Assembly (NCBI GenBank): GCA_966250015.1
Contig: CBINFS010000001.1
Coordinates: forward strand, 124,001-188,000
Source of the DNA: CBINFS01 sp966250015
GTDB taxonomy: Bacteria > Bacteroidota > Rhodothermia > Rhodothermales > DASSAV01
Direction of reading: 5' to 3'
DNA: 64,000 bases
This document shows positions 1 through 8,656 of this stretch, in pieces (within the stretch, counting starts at the first letter, position 1; every line of letters starts with the position of its first letter). The position numbers and the translations under genes are program-made. The notes under the pieces are model-generated. The model saw nothing but the letters and a program-made list of their open reading frames with translations, was not told the origin of the DNA and ran no database searches.

Positions 1-1815
1 TTGCGCCCAAACGTTCGGGACGAGCGGGTCGCGGTCGAGCTTACGATCGAAGGGCGACTTCATCACAAAAATGGACGGGACGCCTTCCTTCAGGCTCACC
101 AGCACGGCCCTCCGGCCATCTGCGGAGAGGGAAACCTGCGTAATACCCACGACCACGTCGGTCAGAGGCCGCTCAACGGACGTTTCGAGGTTCTTCTCGT
201 ATAGGTTCAGTACTCCGTTCCGGTCCGAGATGAAAAGAATCTTGTTGGGGTCAGGGCCAAATTTGGGTGATTTGTCGTCCCAGACCTCGTCGTACGTAAG
301 ACGTTCCAGGCGGCTCTCGCCCAGCGTGAGCAGATAGATGTCGTGCTGGTTGTAATCGTGGGAGTTGATGTCAAAAGTTTCGGTGGTGTAGCGTCCCAGG
401 TCGACGTGAGGCCCGCGGTCGCTGTGGAAAACGATCTGGGTCCCATCCGGGCTCCATGCGGGTTCGTGATCGCTGAAGACGTCGTTGGTGTAGTTGATAG
501 TCTGGTGCCGGTTCAGGTCGAGCACGTAGATGTCGCTTTGCGAGTCCATCGACCCTTCGAAGGCGATGTGCCCGCCGAGCGGGCTCCACGCAACGGACAG
601 AATCTGATCGACGCCGGGGATGCGGTAGTGGGTCGTTTTCCGGGTTTCCACGTCGATGACGGCGATCGCATCTCCTTTTCCGCTTTTTACCGCAATCGCG
701 ATCTTTTCGCCGTCAGGGCTCCAGGAGATGCCCGGGGAAAGAATTCGCAGGCTTTCGAACTGGGTGTTGTCCTGCCCATCGACCAGCTTCTTCAGGATCT
801 TTCCGTCTGCTGTGGAAGCGAGGTAGACGTCAAACAGCGTTCCGCGGGTCGTGATGTAAGCGAATCGGTCTCCTTTCGGTGAGATGGCAGGGCTCGTGTT
901 GTAGGAGCCGTCTTCGCGGGTGATCAGCGGTTTTGCAAAGTCCTCCAGGTCTTCCCGTGCGGCCAGCTCCGGGAAGTAGATTTCTTTCAGGGTTTTGTGC
1001 CATCGCTCGGAGAGCTCGTTGAGCGAAAGGCCGGTTGCCCTGCGGAAGCTGCCTTCCACCGACCGCGTTAACCGGATGCGCTGGAGGATCTCGGCGATTT
1101 TCTCTCTGCCGTACTGCTCGGCGATGTAGTCCCACAGGCTCTGCCCGCCCCGATAGGCGAAATACCCGTTCAGGTGCGGGATGGGCGCCAGGTTGTCCTC
1201 GAGAATGGCTTCCCGGACGTACATGTCCGACTGGGTATCCCATCCCAGAGCGGCGTACTCCGCGAGGCCTTCGTTAAACCAGAGGGGAAGGGCGAGCCGG
1301 ATGTTATTCTGGATGATCGACTGGATCGAGCCGCCATAAAACATGTCGTTGATGACGGCGTGGACCAGCTCGTGGTGAACGACGCGCCGATAGTCCCGGT
1401 AGTCGCCGGTAAACGGAATGGCGATGCGGTTCTTGAACAGCTCGGTCACCCCGCCAATGCCCTCGGAATAGGTGGGCAGGTCCACGGCGTTCGTGACGAC
1501 GAAGTCGTTGTGGCTTTGATAAACGAGGAGCGGGATGCGATCGGTGATCTGGTGCTGGAATAAGTCGGAGATCTGTCGGTAGGCATCCTCGGCTGCTCTT
1601 GCCGTAAAGTTCGCCAGGTAGTACCCGCCCTCGTAGTAATGGACGTCGAAGTGTTCGGACTGTACGTAGTACCACTCGTGGGAGTCGTACTGTACCTTGT
1701 TCTTGCCGAATCGAAAATACTGAGCCTGTGCCGCGGGAACGACGGCAGCGACAGCCAGCGCCAGGAGGAGCACCGGAATCAATCGGAGGTGGACATGATT
1801 GGAAAACCTGGCCAT
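1..1815 (-). CDS. Secreted HEXXH metallopeptidase-like protein with PD40/TolB beta-propeller (3' end missing)
   Basis: The reading frame runs without a stop from an ATG at 1815 to the window edge, giving 605 residues and no C-terminus. A signal peptide (residues 1-32, hydrophobic core, AQA-like cleavage site) predicts export. HELVH at residues 148-152, followed about 30 residues later by NEGLAEY, is the zinc-binding arrangement of gluzincin peptidases (HEXXH plus a downstream Glu). From about residue 300 there are repeated blade motifs of the form SPDG (for example WSPDGEKIAI and WSPDGTQIVF), typical of PD40/TolB propellers. Similar fusions in Bacteroidota are annotated as Tol biopolymer transporter-like proteins, but a peptidase role is an inference from the motif. 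It lies downstream of the NatAB-like exporter on the same strand, 222 bases away, so cotranscription is uncertain. Confidence 0.8.
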   Translation of the reverse strand, partial: MARFSNHVHLRLIPVLLLALAVAAVVPAAQAQYFRFGKNKVQYDSHEWYYVQSEHFDVHYYEGGYYLANFTARAAEDAYRQISDLFQHQITDRIPLLVYQSHNDFVVTNAVDLPTYSEGIGGVTELFKNRIAIPFTGDYRDYRRVVHHELVHAVINDMFYGGSIQSIIQNNIRLALPLWFNEGLAEYAALGWDTQSDMYVREAILEDNLAPIPHLNGYFAYRGGQSLWDYIAEQYGREKIAEILQRIRLTRSVEGSFRRATGLSLNELSERWHKTLKEIYFPELAAREDLEDFAKPLITREDGSYNTSPAISPKGDRFAYITTRGTLFDVYLASTADGKILKKLVDGQDNTQFESLRILSPGISWSPDGEKIAIAVKSGKGDAIAVIDVETRKTTHYRIPGVDQILSVAWSPLGGHIAFEGSMDSQSDIYVLDLNRHQTINYTNDVFSDHEPAWSPDGTQIVFHSDRGPHVDLGRYTTETFDINSHDYNQHDIYLLTLGESRLERLTYDEVWDDKSPKFGPDPNKILFISDRNGVLNLYEKNLETSVERPLTDVVVGITQVSLSADGRRAVLVSLKEGVPSIFVMKSPFDRKLDRDPLVPNVWAQ

Positions 1816-2037
1816 ACCGATCCCGCTACAAGGCAACCGCGCCCTTCCCGGTAAGATACAGAGAAGCAGAGCGGGTTGATAGATACCTCGCTTTACTACG
1901 TTCAACCCCGTTACAGTCGGGTGAGGCTGCGCCGTAAAGTCTAAAAAAGATATACTGTTCTATTAACGATTCAAGGCTGCGTCCGCCATCAGGTTCCATG
2001 CCCCGCGACAATCAGATGGAAATATGCAGGCTTACGT

Positions 2038-3333
2038 TCAAGCATATCGGAACCAGCGGATCAGGTCTTTAATGGCGGGTTTTTTCCCGTACATCAATAT
2101 ACCAACGCGGTAAATTCGGCCGCTCATCCAGATGGTCCCTATAAACGTTCCTACCAGCAAGAGGTACGCCAGGGTGGACTGCCAGAGCGGGACGTCCGCT
2201 ATCGCCAGGCGAACAATCATCAGGATAGGCGAGAAGAACGGGATAAGGGAAAGCACGACCGAGAGCGTCGAGTTCGGGCTCTCGATCAAAAACGACATGA
2301 ATATGATCGGAATGAGGATGAGCAGGGTGATCGGGAGGGTCAGCGCCTGCGCGTCCTGCTGTTGCTCGACCGCCGATCCGATGGCGGCGAAGAGGCTGGC
2401 ATAGAGCAGGTAGCCGCCCAGGAAATACAGGATAAACCAGACAAAGATCATCGGCGACACGTGCGGCAGGCTGATGTTGGCACTTGCCATGATCTCGTCG
2501 GTGCTTGCCCCCGCAGGCAGGTTCAGGCTGGATGGATCGATGAACAGGCTGATGATCTCACCGGCAAATGCAATCCCCGCCAGGATCAACAACCCCCAGA
2601 GGGCCATCTGGACGAGCCCCATGGCGCCGATGCCCAGCACCTTTCCCATCATCAGCTCGAACGGCCGGACCGAGGAGATCATGACCTCGACCACCCGGCT
2701 GGTTTTCTCCTCGATCACCCCCTGCATGACGAATGCGCCGTAGATAAAGATGGTGATGTAAATGAAGAGGCCCATGATGTAGCCAATGATCGAAGAAGCC
2801 ACCGTGCTGTCGGCAGCCTCCCCTTCCTCGGTAAACACCACCATGCGAATGGGGACGTTACTTTCGAGGATCTGAAGCACTTCGGGCTGGACGTTGTACA
2901 TAGACAGCCGGTAATTCTCGACGACACTGTTGACCAGGTGCTCGATTCGTCCCCTCATCGAAAGCCCGCTGCCCTCCGCCGAATAGTAAACGGCTTCACC
3001 CGTCCCGTTCTGCAGCCCGTCCGGGAGTAACAGGTAGCCGTCGTATTGCCCGTTCTCGACTGCGGCGCGAACGTTCTCCGGAGAACCCTCCTCCACGCGT
3101 ACCAGCTCGAACTGGCTCTCAGCGGCAGCCAACAGCCCGGGGAAAAGCACGTTTGTCTCGTCTTCCACGGCGATGGTACGCCGTTCACCTTCTGAAGCGA
3201 CTACGGCAAGGATCCCCGGTACAACGGCAATTCCAACCAGGAAAATCGGAGCGAGGAGGGTGGAGAGGATGAACCACTTCGTCAATACCCTGCGGAGAAA
3301 CTCGCTCTTCAGGATGATCCAGATCTTATTCAT
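2038..3333 (-). CDS. ABC-2 type exporter permease, NatB-like
   Basis: This 431-residue membrane protein has one N-terminal membrane helix (about residues 18-46), a large extracytoplasmic domain (about 50-180), and then a cluster of about five helices from residue 185 to 400. That is the architecture of NatB/ABC-2 permeases, which pair with an NatA-type ATPase to export sodium, drugs or lipids. The segment EEKTSRVVEVMISSVRP after the second helix is a conserved cytoplasmic feature of the family. The ATPase gene lies 46 bases upstream on the same strand, so the two almost certainly form a two-gene transporter. The substrate cannot be told from the sequence. Confidence 0.88.
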   Translation of the reverse strand: MNKIWIILKSEFLRRVLTKWFILSTLLAPIFLVGIAVVPGILAVVASEGERRTIAVEDETNVLFPGLLAAAESQFELVRVEEGSPENVRAAVENGQYDGYLLLPDGLQNGTGEAVYYSAEGSGLSMRGRIEHLVNSVVENYRLSMYNVQPEVLQILESNVPIRMVVFTEEGEAADSTVASSIIGYIMGLFIYITIFIYGAFVMQGVIEEKTSRVVEVMISSVRPFELMMGKVLGIGAMGLVQMALWGLLILAGIAFAGEIISLFIDPSSLNLPAGASTDEIMASANISLPHVSPMIFVWFILYFLGGYLLYASLFAAIGSAVEQQQDAQALTLPITLLILIPIIFMSFLIESPNSTLSVVLSLIPFFSPILMIVRLAIADVPLWQSTLAYLLLVGTFIGTIWMSGRIYRVGILMYGKKPAIKDLIRWFRYA

Positions 3334-3379
3334 AGGTTTTAGAGGTTCGAATCGTGGGTTTGCTTCGTAGCCGGTTCAC

Positions 3380-4330
3380 CTACCCGGCAACACCAACCGA
3401 TTGCCCCTTCGTCGCCTTGCTGTTTCCTACGACCTTGACAAAAATCTCATTGAGGGGAGGTTCGACGAGCTCGTACCGGTAGATTTCGCGCGATCCCGCT
3501 CTGGCCGCTTCGAGCACCCGATCGCGTGCTTCGCGTGTATTCTCGATAAGGAGCAGCTCGGCGCGGTGGTGGCTTCGCGAGCCGATGCTGACGATCCGCT
3601 CTCTTTCGAGCTGATCGAGGAACTGGCCGTCGCCGTCGAACTCGATGATGATCGTATTCCGGCCAAAGCTTTGCTTGATTTCTCGGAGGGAGCCTTTGAG
3701 GAGGATCTTTCCATGCGAGATCAGGCAGATGTCGTCGCATAGCCGTTCCACCTGTTCCATGCGGTGCGACGCAAAGAGGATCGTCCGGCCACGGCTTTTG
3801 AATTCGTAGATGATGTCGCGAAGCAGCTCCGAATTGATCGGGTCGAGGCCGCTGAAGGGTTCGTCGAGTATGATGAGCTCCGGATCGTGCAGGATGGCCG
3901 AAATGAACTGGATCTTCTGCTGCATGCCCTTCGACAACTCTTCGGTTTTTTTGCTGCCCCAGTCGTGTGCGTCGAACCGATCCAGCCAGTACCGGGCTTT
4001 CTGGAGCGCCTCCCTGTGCGAAAGACCTTTGAGCTCGCCGAGGTACGTGAGCTGCTGCTCGACTTTGAGCTTTTTATACAACCCGCGTTCTTCGGGTAGA
4101 TAGCCCATACGCGCCTGGCTCTCTGGCCCGACCGGCTTGCCGTCGAAGAGGATCCGCCCTTCATCCGGAACCGTGATGTACGTGATCATGCGTATGGTCG
4201 TGGTCTTACCGGCGCCGTTTGGTCCCAGAAGCCCGAGGATGCGTCCCTCGTGGGCTTCGAAGCTTACCCGGTCGGCAGCGGCCAGCTTACCGAATCGTTT
4301 GGTTGCGTTCTGTACGGAGAGGACTGCCAT
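3380..4330 (-). CDS. ABC transporter ATP-binding protein, NatA-like
   Basis: The ATPase subunit (316 residues) partners the permease encoded just downstream. It shows Walker A GPNGAGKTT, the signature LSKGMQQK, Walker B IILDEPFSGLDP and the switch histidine in ASHRM. The C-terminal extension of about 90 residues is usual for NatA-like exporters. The frame stays open upstream to 4495, but the conserved protein begins with MAVLSVQNATKRFG at 4330. The added 55 residues would be atypical and would run into the promoter region of the divergent PAP2 gene, so I choose 4330. Confidence 0.88.
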   Translation of the reverse strand: MAVLSVQNATKRFGKLAAADRVSFEAHEGRILGLLGPNGAGKTTTIRMITYITVPDEGRILFDGKPVGPESQARMGYLPEERGLYKKLKVEQQLTYLGELKGLSHREALQKARYWLDRFDAHDWGSKKTEELSKGMQQKIQFISAILHDPELIILDEPFSGLDPINSELLRDIIYEFKSRGRTILFASHRMEQVERLCDDICLISHGKILLKGSLREIKQSFGRNTIIIEFDGDGQFLDQLERERIVSIGSRSHHRAELLLIENTREARDRVLEAARAGSREIYRYELVEPPLNEIFVKVVGNSKATKGQSVGVAG

Positions 4331-4466
4331 AATCGTGATCCGAATGAACGGGTGTGCCCTTATTTTTCCCTGAAAAGCCGTAACGTAAACATGACGGCCG
4401 ATACTTCCAATCTGGGTGTCTGCCGGTGTATACGAGCGGATAAGAATTAGTTTTACCGGTACCGGA

Positions 4467-5258
4467 ATGACCGTGTACGAAAAAATCGTGAGCAAATGGG
4501 ACCATGCGGAAGATATCCCAGCTGAACGGTGGTATCTCGTACGTCAGGGCATCCTGGTACTGGCCGGCTTCGTGCTGATCGTGAATGCGGCCGTCGCTCA
4601 GGAGATTGAACCCGCCGATTCGTCTGAGTACACGCCGGCAGGGGCTCTCTCGTTGGATGAGCGCCTCTTGTATTCGATCTACGCACTCGATGCGCCCATT
4701 CTGGAAGGCGTGCTGCACGGCATCGATAGAACGGTCTACGGCGTGTTCGTTTCGGGGCCGCTCGCGGTGTGGGGCTCTGAATGGGTAAAGGATAATGGAC
4801 GTTCACTGGCGCCTGCTTACCGATTGTTCGTGTCGGAAGCGGTGGCGAGCGTAACGTATTTTGCCATCAAACGGATCGTCCTCAAACCCCGCCCGTACGA
4901 CGTATTGCCAGGGATCCTGCGCAGGCGTACGGGGGACAGGCGAGCCGGGCTGGAAGGCGACTACACCTTTCCATCGGGGCATTCGGCAATCGCCTTCTCG
5001 ATGGCCACGTCTTTATTCCTCTCCTATCCGGAGTGGTACGTTCTGGTGCCGGGCATGGTGTGGGCTTCCGGAGTCGGCGTGAGCCGAGTCTGGCTTGGGC
5101 TGCATTATCCGTCGGACGTGATTGCCGGCGCCCTGCTGGGTGTCGCCGTCGGAACCGGCGTTCACCTTGCCCGGGATCTCATCACACCCACCTTTCTGAA
5201 AGGCGACCTCGCTCCGGATCAACGGTCACCGGTCATCTCCTTCTCAATACGATTCTAG
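4467..5258 (+). CDS. PAP2-family membrane phosphatase
   Basis: This 263-residue protein belongs to the phosphatidic acid phosphatase type 2 superfamily, which dephosphorylates lipid phosphates such as undecaprenyl pyrophosphate or phosphatidate. All three catalytic motifs are visible: KRIVLKPRP (motif 1), PSGHS (motif 2) and SRVWLGLHYPSD (motif 3, with the catalytic His and Asp). An N-terminal hydrophobic stretch ending in AVAQ looks like a cleaved signal or first membrane segment. A GTG at 4416 would add 17 residues. I prefer the ATG at 4467 because the extra residues precede the hydrophobic segment without evident purpose. It is divergent from the NatA-like gene. Substrate unknown. Confidence 0.82.
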   Translation: MTVYEKIVSKWDHAEDIPAERWYLVRQGILVLAGFVLIVNAAVAQEIEPADSSEYTPAGALSLDERLLYSIYALDAPILEGVLHGIDRTVYGVFVSGPLAVWGSEWVKDNGRSLAPAYRLFVSEAVASVTYFAIKRIVLKPRPYDVLPGILRRRTGDRRAGLEGDYTFPSGHSAIAFSMATSLFLSYPEWYVLVPGMVWASGVGVSRVWLGLHYPSDVIAGALLGVAVGTGVHLARDLITPTFLKGDLAPDQRSPVISFSIRF

Positions 5259-5410
5259 AAGACCTCATCCGCCCCCAGCGGCACGCCCTCCTGTAACCAC
5301 TACGCAATTTCGGCAGGCAGGCAAAAACTGACTGCTTATCCAGGTTGTATGTCGTGGAGATCAGCGTCATGTCCCGGTCGGTGAACCATCAAATCTGAAT
5401 AACGAATCGA

Positions 5411-7621
5411 ATGAGCAAGGTTAAGAAGGTAGCGCCCGACGCTACGACAGCGCACGTTACCGTCGACGAGCAGCTGTACACGCAGATGCGACCGGGGAAG
5501 CCGTTCCCGTTGGGTGCTATCTGGGATGGACTGGGGGTGAACTTTGCCCTCTACAGTGAGCATGCGGAAAAGGTCGAGCTGGTGCTTTTCGACAGCCCTG
5601 ACGACCCCGCGCCTGCGCTGACCCTTGAGCTTCCGGAGTCGACCGGTCCAGTACGACACGGATACATCCCCAACATCCGGCCGGGCCAGCTGTACGGTTA
5701 CCGTGTCCATGGACCGTACGATCCGCAGAACGGGCATCGGTTCAATCCCAACAAGGTGCTGCTTGACCCCTACGCAAAAGCGATCGGGCGGCAATTGAAG
5801 TGGCACGATAGCCTCTTCGGCTACCAGGTAGGGCACAAAGACGAAGACCTTTCCTTCAGCGAGGAGGACAGCGCGCCCTATGCTGCTCTTGGGGCAGTCG
5901 TAGAGGAACGGTTCGAGTGGCACGACGACCGCCCACCGAAAATCCCGTGGCAGGATACGATCATCTATGAGACGCACGTCAAGGGGATTAGCATGCTCCA
6001 CCCCGAGGTTCCGGAAGAGCTCAGGGGGACGTACCTCGGCCTTTCAGCGGATCCGATACTCAATCACCTGAAGAAACTCGGGGTCACGACCATTCAGCTG
6101 TTGCCCATCCATGCGAAGGTGCACGACCGGCACCTGCTCGAAAAAGACCTTAAAAACTACTGGGGATACAATACACTTGCCTACTTTGCGCCGGAGCCCG
6201 AGTACGGCAGTATGGGGTCGATTGCGGCGGTACGGGACTTCAAGATGATGGTGCGCGCCCTGCACGCCGAAGGGTTCGAGGTCATCATCGACGTCGTGTA
6301 CAACCACACGGCCGAAGGCAACCACATGGGCCCGACGCTGTCCTTCCGGGGCATCGACAACCTCTCTTACTACAAAGCCCATCCCGAAGACCCACGGTAC
6401 CTGATGGATTTCACCGGCACCGGTAACACGTTCGACGTCGGTAACGGTTACGTGCTTCAGATGATCATGGACAGCCTGCGCTACTGGGTGACCGAAATGC
6501 ACGTCGACGGATTCCGGTTCGATCTTGCATCGACTCTGGCTCGCGAGCTGTACGAGATCAACATGCTGTCGTCTTTCTTCAAGGTGATCCAGCAGGATCC
6601 GGTCATCAGCCAGGTGAAGCTGATCGCCGAACCGTGGGACGTCGGTCCGGGCAGCTATCAGGTGGGGCAGTTCCCCTGGCAGTGGGCTGAATGGAACGGC
6701 CGTTTCCGGGACTCCGTCCGCCGCTTCTGGGCGGGCGACGGGAGCCAGGGAGGCGAGTTTGCGACCCGGTTCACCGGATCGAGTGACCTCTACGAGCTGA
6801 CGGGCCGCCGGCCGTTTGCCTCGATCAATTTTATCACTGCACACGACGGTTTTACCCTCCAGGATCTCGTCAGCTACAACGACAAGCACAATGAGGCGAA
6901 CGGGGAAGACAACCGCGACGGGCACGACGCCAACTACAGCACGAATGGCGGCGCCGAAGGTCCGACGGACGACCTCGACGTATTGAACCGGCGAGAGGCC
7001 AGGAAGCGGAGCCTGATCAGCACCCTCATGCTGTCGCAGGGCGTCCCGATGCTGCTCGGTGGCGACGAGCTTACCCGAACCCAGCAGGGCAACAACAACG
7101 CCTACTGCCAGGATAACGAAATCAACTGGTTCAACTGGGACCTGGACGAAAGGCAGGAGGGATTTTTAGACTTCGTGAGCCAGGTCATCGGCTTCCGAAA
7201 AGAACACCAGAGCTTTCGGCGGCGGCATTTCCCACAGGGTATACCGAACGAGCAGGGCCTTCGTGAAGTGGTGTGGTGGCATCCGGGCGGGCACGAGATG
7301 TCGGAGAAAGACTGGGCTCAGGACAACCTGCACGTGTTCGGGCTCGTCCTTCACGGCGACGCGATCGCCGGGAAAAATCCCAAAGGTGAACGCCTGTTCG
7401 ACGATACGTTTCTGATCATATTCAACTCCGCCGAAAATCCGGTTCTGTTTAAGATGCCCCCGGCAGCAGAGAATGACGATTCGGTGTGGGCGCTGGTGGA
7501 AATGTTCAGGCGTGACGTCGAGCTTGAAGGGACACACGCACCGGGTGACGTGATTGAGCTAAAACCGTACGTGCTGGTGGTATTTGAGGCTGTATCGGAA
7601 GAGGAGGAGAAAAAGTCCTGA
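5411..7621 (+). CDS. glgX: Glycogen debranching enzyme GlgX (isoamylase type)
   Basis: At 736 residues this is a full-length GH13 debranching enzyme that hydrolyses alpha-1,6 branch points of glycogen or limit dextrins in the cytoplasm. An N-terminal CBM48-like domain (about 30-150) contains the FALYSEHAEKVELVLF type of beta strands. The catalytic barrel carries the nucleophile Asp371 (in DGFRFD), the acid/base Glu407 (in IAEPWD) and Asp479 (in TAHDGF). The substrate-binding segment VVYNHTAEG is also present. No other glycogen gene lies in the window, so it appears to be a stand-alone gene. It is followed 35 bases later by the convergent small gene at 7657. Confidence 0.95.
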   Translation: MSKVKKVAPDATTAHVTVDEQLYTQMRPGKPFPLGAIWDGLGVNFALYSEHAEKVELVLFDSPDDPAPALTLELPESTGPVRHGYIPNIRPGQLYGYRVHGPYDPQNGHRFNPNKVLLDPYAKAIGRQLKWHDSLFGYQVGHKDEDLSFSEEDSAPYAALGAVVEERFEWHDDRPPKIPWQDTIIYETHVKGISMLHPEVPEELRGTYLGLSADPILNHLKKLGVTTIQLLPIHAKVHDRHLLEKDLKNYWGYNTLAYFAPEPEYGSMGSIAAVRDFKMMVRALHAEGFEVIIDVVYNHTAEGNHMGPTLSFRGIDNLSYYKAHPEDPRYLMDFTGTGNTFDVGNGYVLQMIMDSLRYWVTEMHVDGFRFDLASTLARELYEINMLSSFFKVIQQDPVISQVKLIAEPWDVGPGSYQVGQFPWQWAEWNGRFRDSVRRFWAGDGSQGGEFATRFTGSSDLYELTGRRPFASINFITAHDGFTLQDLVSYNDKHNEANGEDNRDGHDANYSTNGGAEGPTDDLDVLNRREARKRSLISTLMLSQGVPMLLGGDELTRTQQGNNNAYCQDNEINWFNWDLDERQEGFLDFVSQVIGFRKEHQSFRRRHFPQGIPNEQGLREVVWWHPGGHEMSEKDWAQDNLHVFGLVLHGDAIAGKNPKGERLFDDTFLIIFNSAENPVLFKMPPAAENDDSVWALVEMFRRDVELEGTHAPGDVIELKPYVLVVFEAVSEEEEKKS

Positions 7622-7656
7622 CACGGGGCTAAGCCGTCGTCTGAACGCCAAATTCC

Positions 7657-7944
7657 TTACAATAGCGACATGGTTCCGGCGGGGATGGGGATCAGGTATT
7701 GATGTTCCAGCACGTCTTCGTGAACGCCGAACTGGCCTGTGCCGCGGAAGTCCACCGCGACGTACGGCCCTACGACACGTTTCACCTCGCCAATGCCGTA
7801 ATAGACCGGCATCGGCCCGTAGTACACCAGCTCCCCCTCCTCGAAATTCTTCTGGCGGCGGGCACGACGGTGGAACGCCGGTATAACCGGCAGCAGCTCC
7901 AGCCGATACGGGATTGCTCCATTATTGACTGAACGCCTCTTCAT
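7657..7944 (-). CDS. Small SH3/KOW-like protein of unknown function
   Basis: I do not recognise this 95-residue protein. The first 35 residues are basic (several Arg/Lys/His). Residues 36-90 alternate short beta-strand-like stretches (GELVYYG, GIGEVKRVVG, YVAVDFRG) and look like a small SH3, KOW or CarD-type barrel. The gene is credible because a good ribosome-binding site (AGGAG at 7952-7956) sits about 7 bases before the ATG, and few genes here have one. It is convergent with glgX. Binding to nucleic acid or to RNA polymerase is possible for such folds but is only a guess. Confidence 0.6.
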   Translation of the reverse strand: MKRRSVNNGAIPYRLELLPVIPAFHRRARRQKNFEEGELVYYGPMPVYYGIGEVKRVVGPYVAVDFRGTGQFGVHEDVLEHQYLIPIPAGTMSLL

Positions 7945-8126
7945 ATAACACTCCTGATTCTACTGCGGCCTTTTCAACGCACCGTAAGGACAATTGGTTC
8001 AGATCCCGTTTGTTAGACAAGGCATTGAATAAGTGACTATTTAGCTGATCTTCTATTGCCAATGCTTGGTTCGTACCCGTCTATTCGGTATTCTATAGTG
8101 TCAGTTAATCTGCACAGGCTATTCAG

Positions 8127-8468
8127 TTGTCAGCCTCTCCTTTCTACGATTTATACGGACGGGATCCACATCACGCAAGCTTCATGAAGTACTACAGCGA
8201 CAAAATGGTTGACCGACAGGTCGGGCGTAATGCCGAGCTGTTCGCCCAGGCGATTGCGGAGCTTAGCACACCCGAAGAGCGCTATCCGTATCTGCGGATT
8301 CTGGTCAGCATCATGGAGCAGGCACATCCGGAATGGAACCAGGCCCCCCAGAAAGACCGCCAGATCGCTCACATCATTCTGAAAATGAGCAAAGGTAAGC
8401 TCGATCTGGACGAAGTGGCCGAAGTAGTGCGAATCCGCGATGAAGAGCGAGGCTTTTTTTACGAGTAG
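8127..8468 (+). CDS. DUF4290 family protein
   Basis: This 113-residue acidic protein matches the pattern I know from DUF4290, a family conserved in Bacteroidota: GRNAELFAQAIAEL, then PEERYPYLRIL, then HPEWNQAPQKDRQIAHIIL. The function is unknown. It is shorter than typical members (about 200 residues), because the usual C-terminal extension is absent. The start is uncertain. TTG at 8127 gives the listed length; ATG at 8184 would remove 19 residues. It lies 188 bases ahead of miaB on the same strand. Confidence 0.68.
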   Translation: MSASPFYDLYGRDPHHASFMKYYSDKMVDRQVGRNAELFAQAIAELSTPEERYPYLRILVSIMEQAHPEWNQAPQKDRQIAHIILKMSKGKLDLDEVAEVVRIRDEERGFFYE

Positions 8469-8537
8469 CACGCCCCTGGAGCGCAATACGTCCCGGTTTC
8501 GCACAGCCTGCCCTGCCTGAAGTCAGATACCGGATGC

Positions 8538-8576
8538 GCCCGGCCGGCGCAAGGCCGAACCACGGCCGGTTTCCTG
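8538..8576 (+). terminator. Possible weak terminator hairpin after the DUF4290 gene
   Basis: CCGGCCG (8540-8546) can pair with CGGCCGG (8563-8569), followed by a short T-containing tract. The long loop and poor T run make this a weak candidate. Confidence 0.3.
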
Positions 8577-8656
8577 TGTTTATAGCGCCAAATCCGGTTG
8601 TTATCCGTTATTATCGGCAGGTTACAGGTAGTGCTGGTCGATAAAGAGCTGAAAAG

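Noticed and set aside
1826..2011. A 61-codon frame between the peptidase and permease genes
   Set aside because: No ribosome-binding site, no recognisable sequence, and arbitrary composition; the gap is more likely untranslated.
3341..3365. tRNA T-arm-like string (GGTTCGAATC)
   Set aside because: The 60 bases before it are the start of the ABC permease gene and give no cloverleaf; no acceptor stem forms.
7995..8010. Second T-arm-like string (GGTTCAGATCCCG)
   Set aside because: No anticodon or D arm and no matching acceptor stem can be formed with the flanking sequence.
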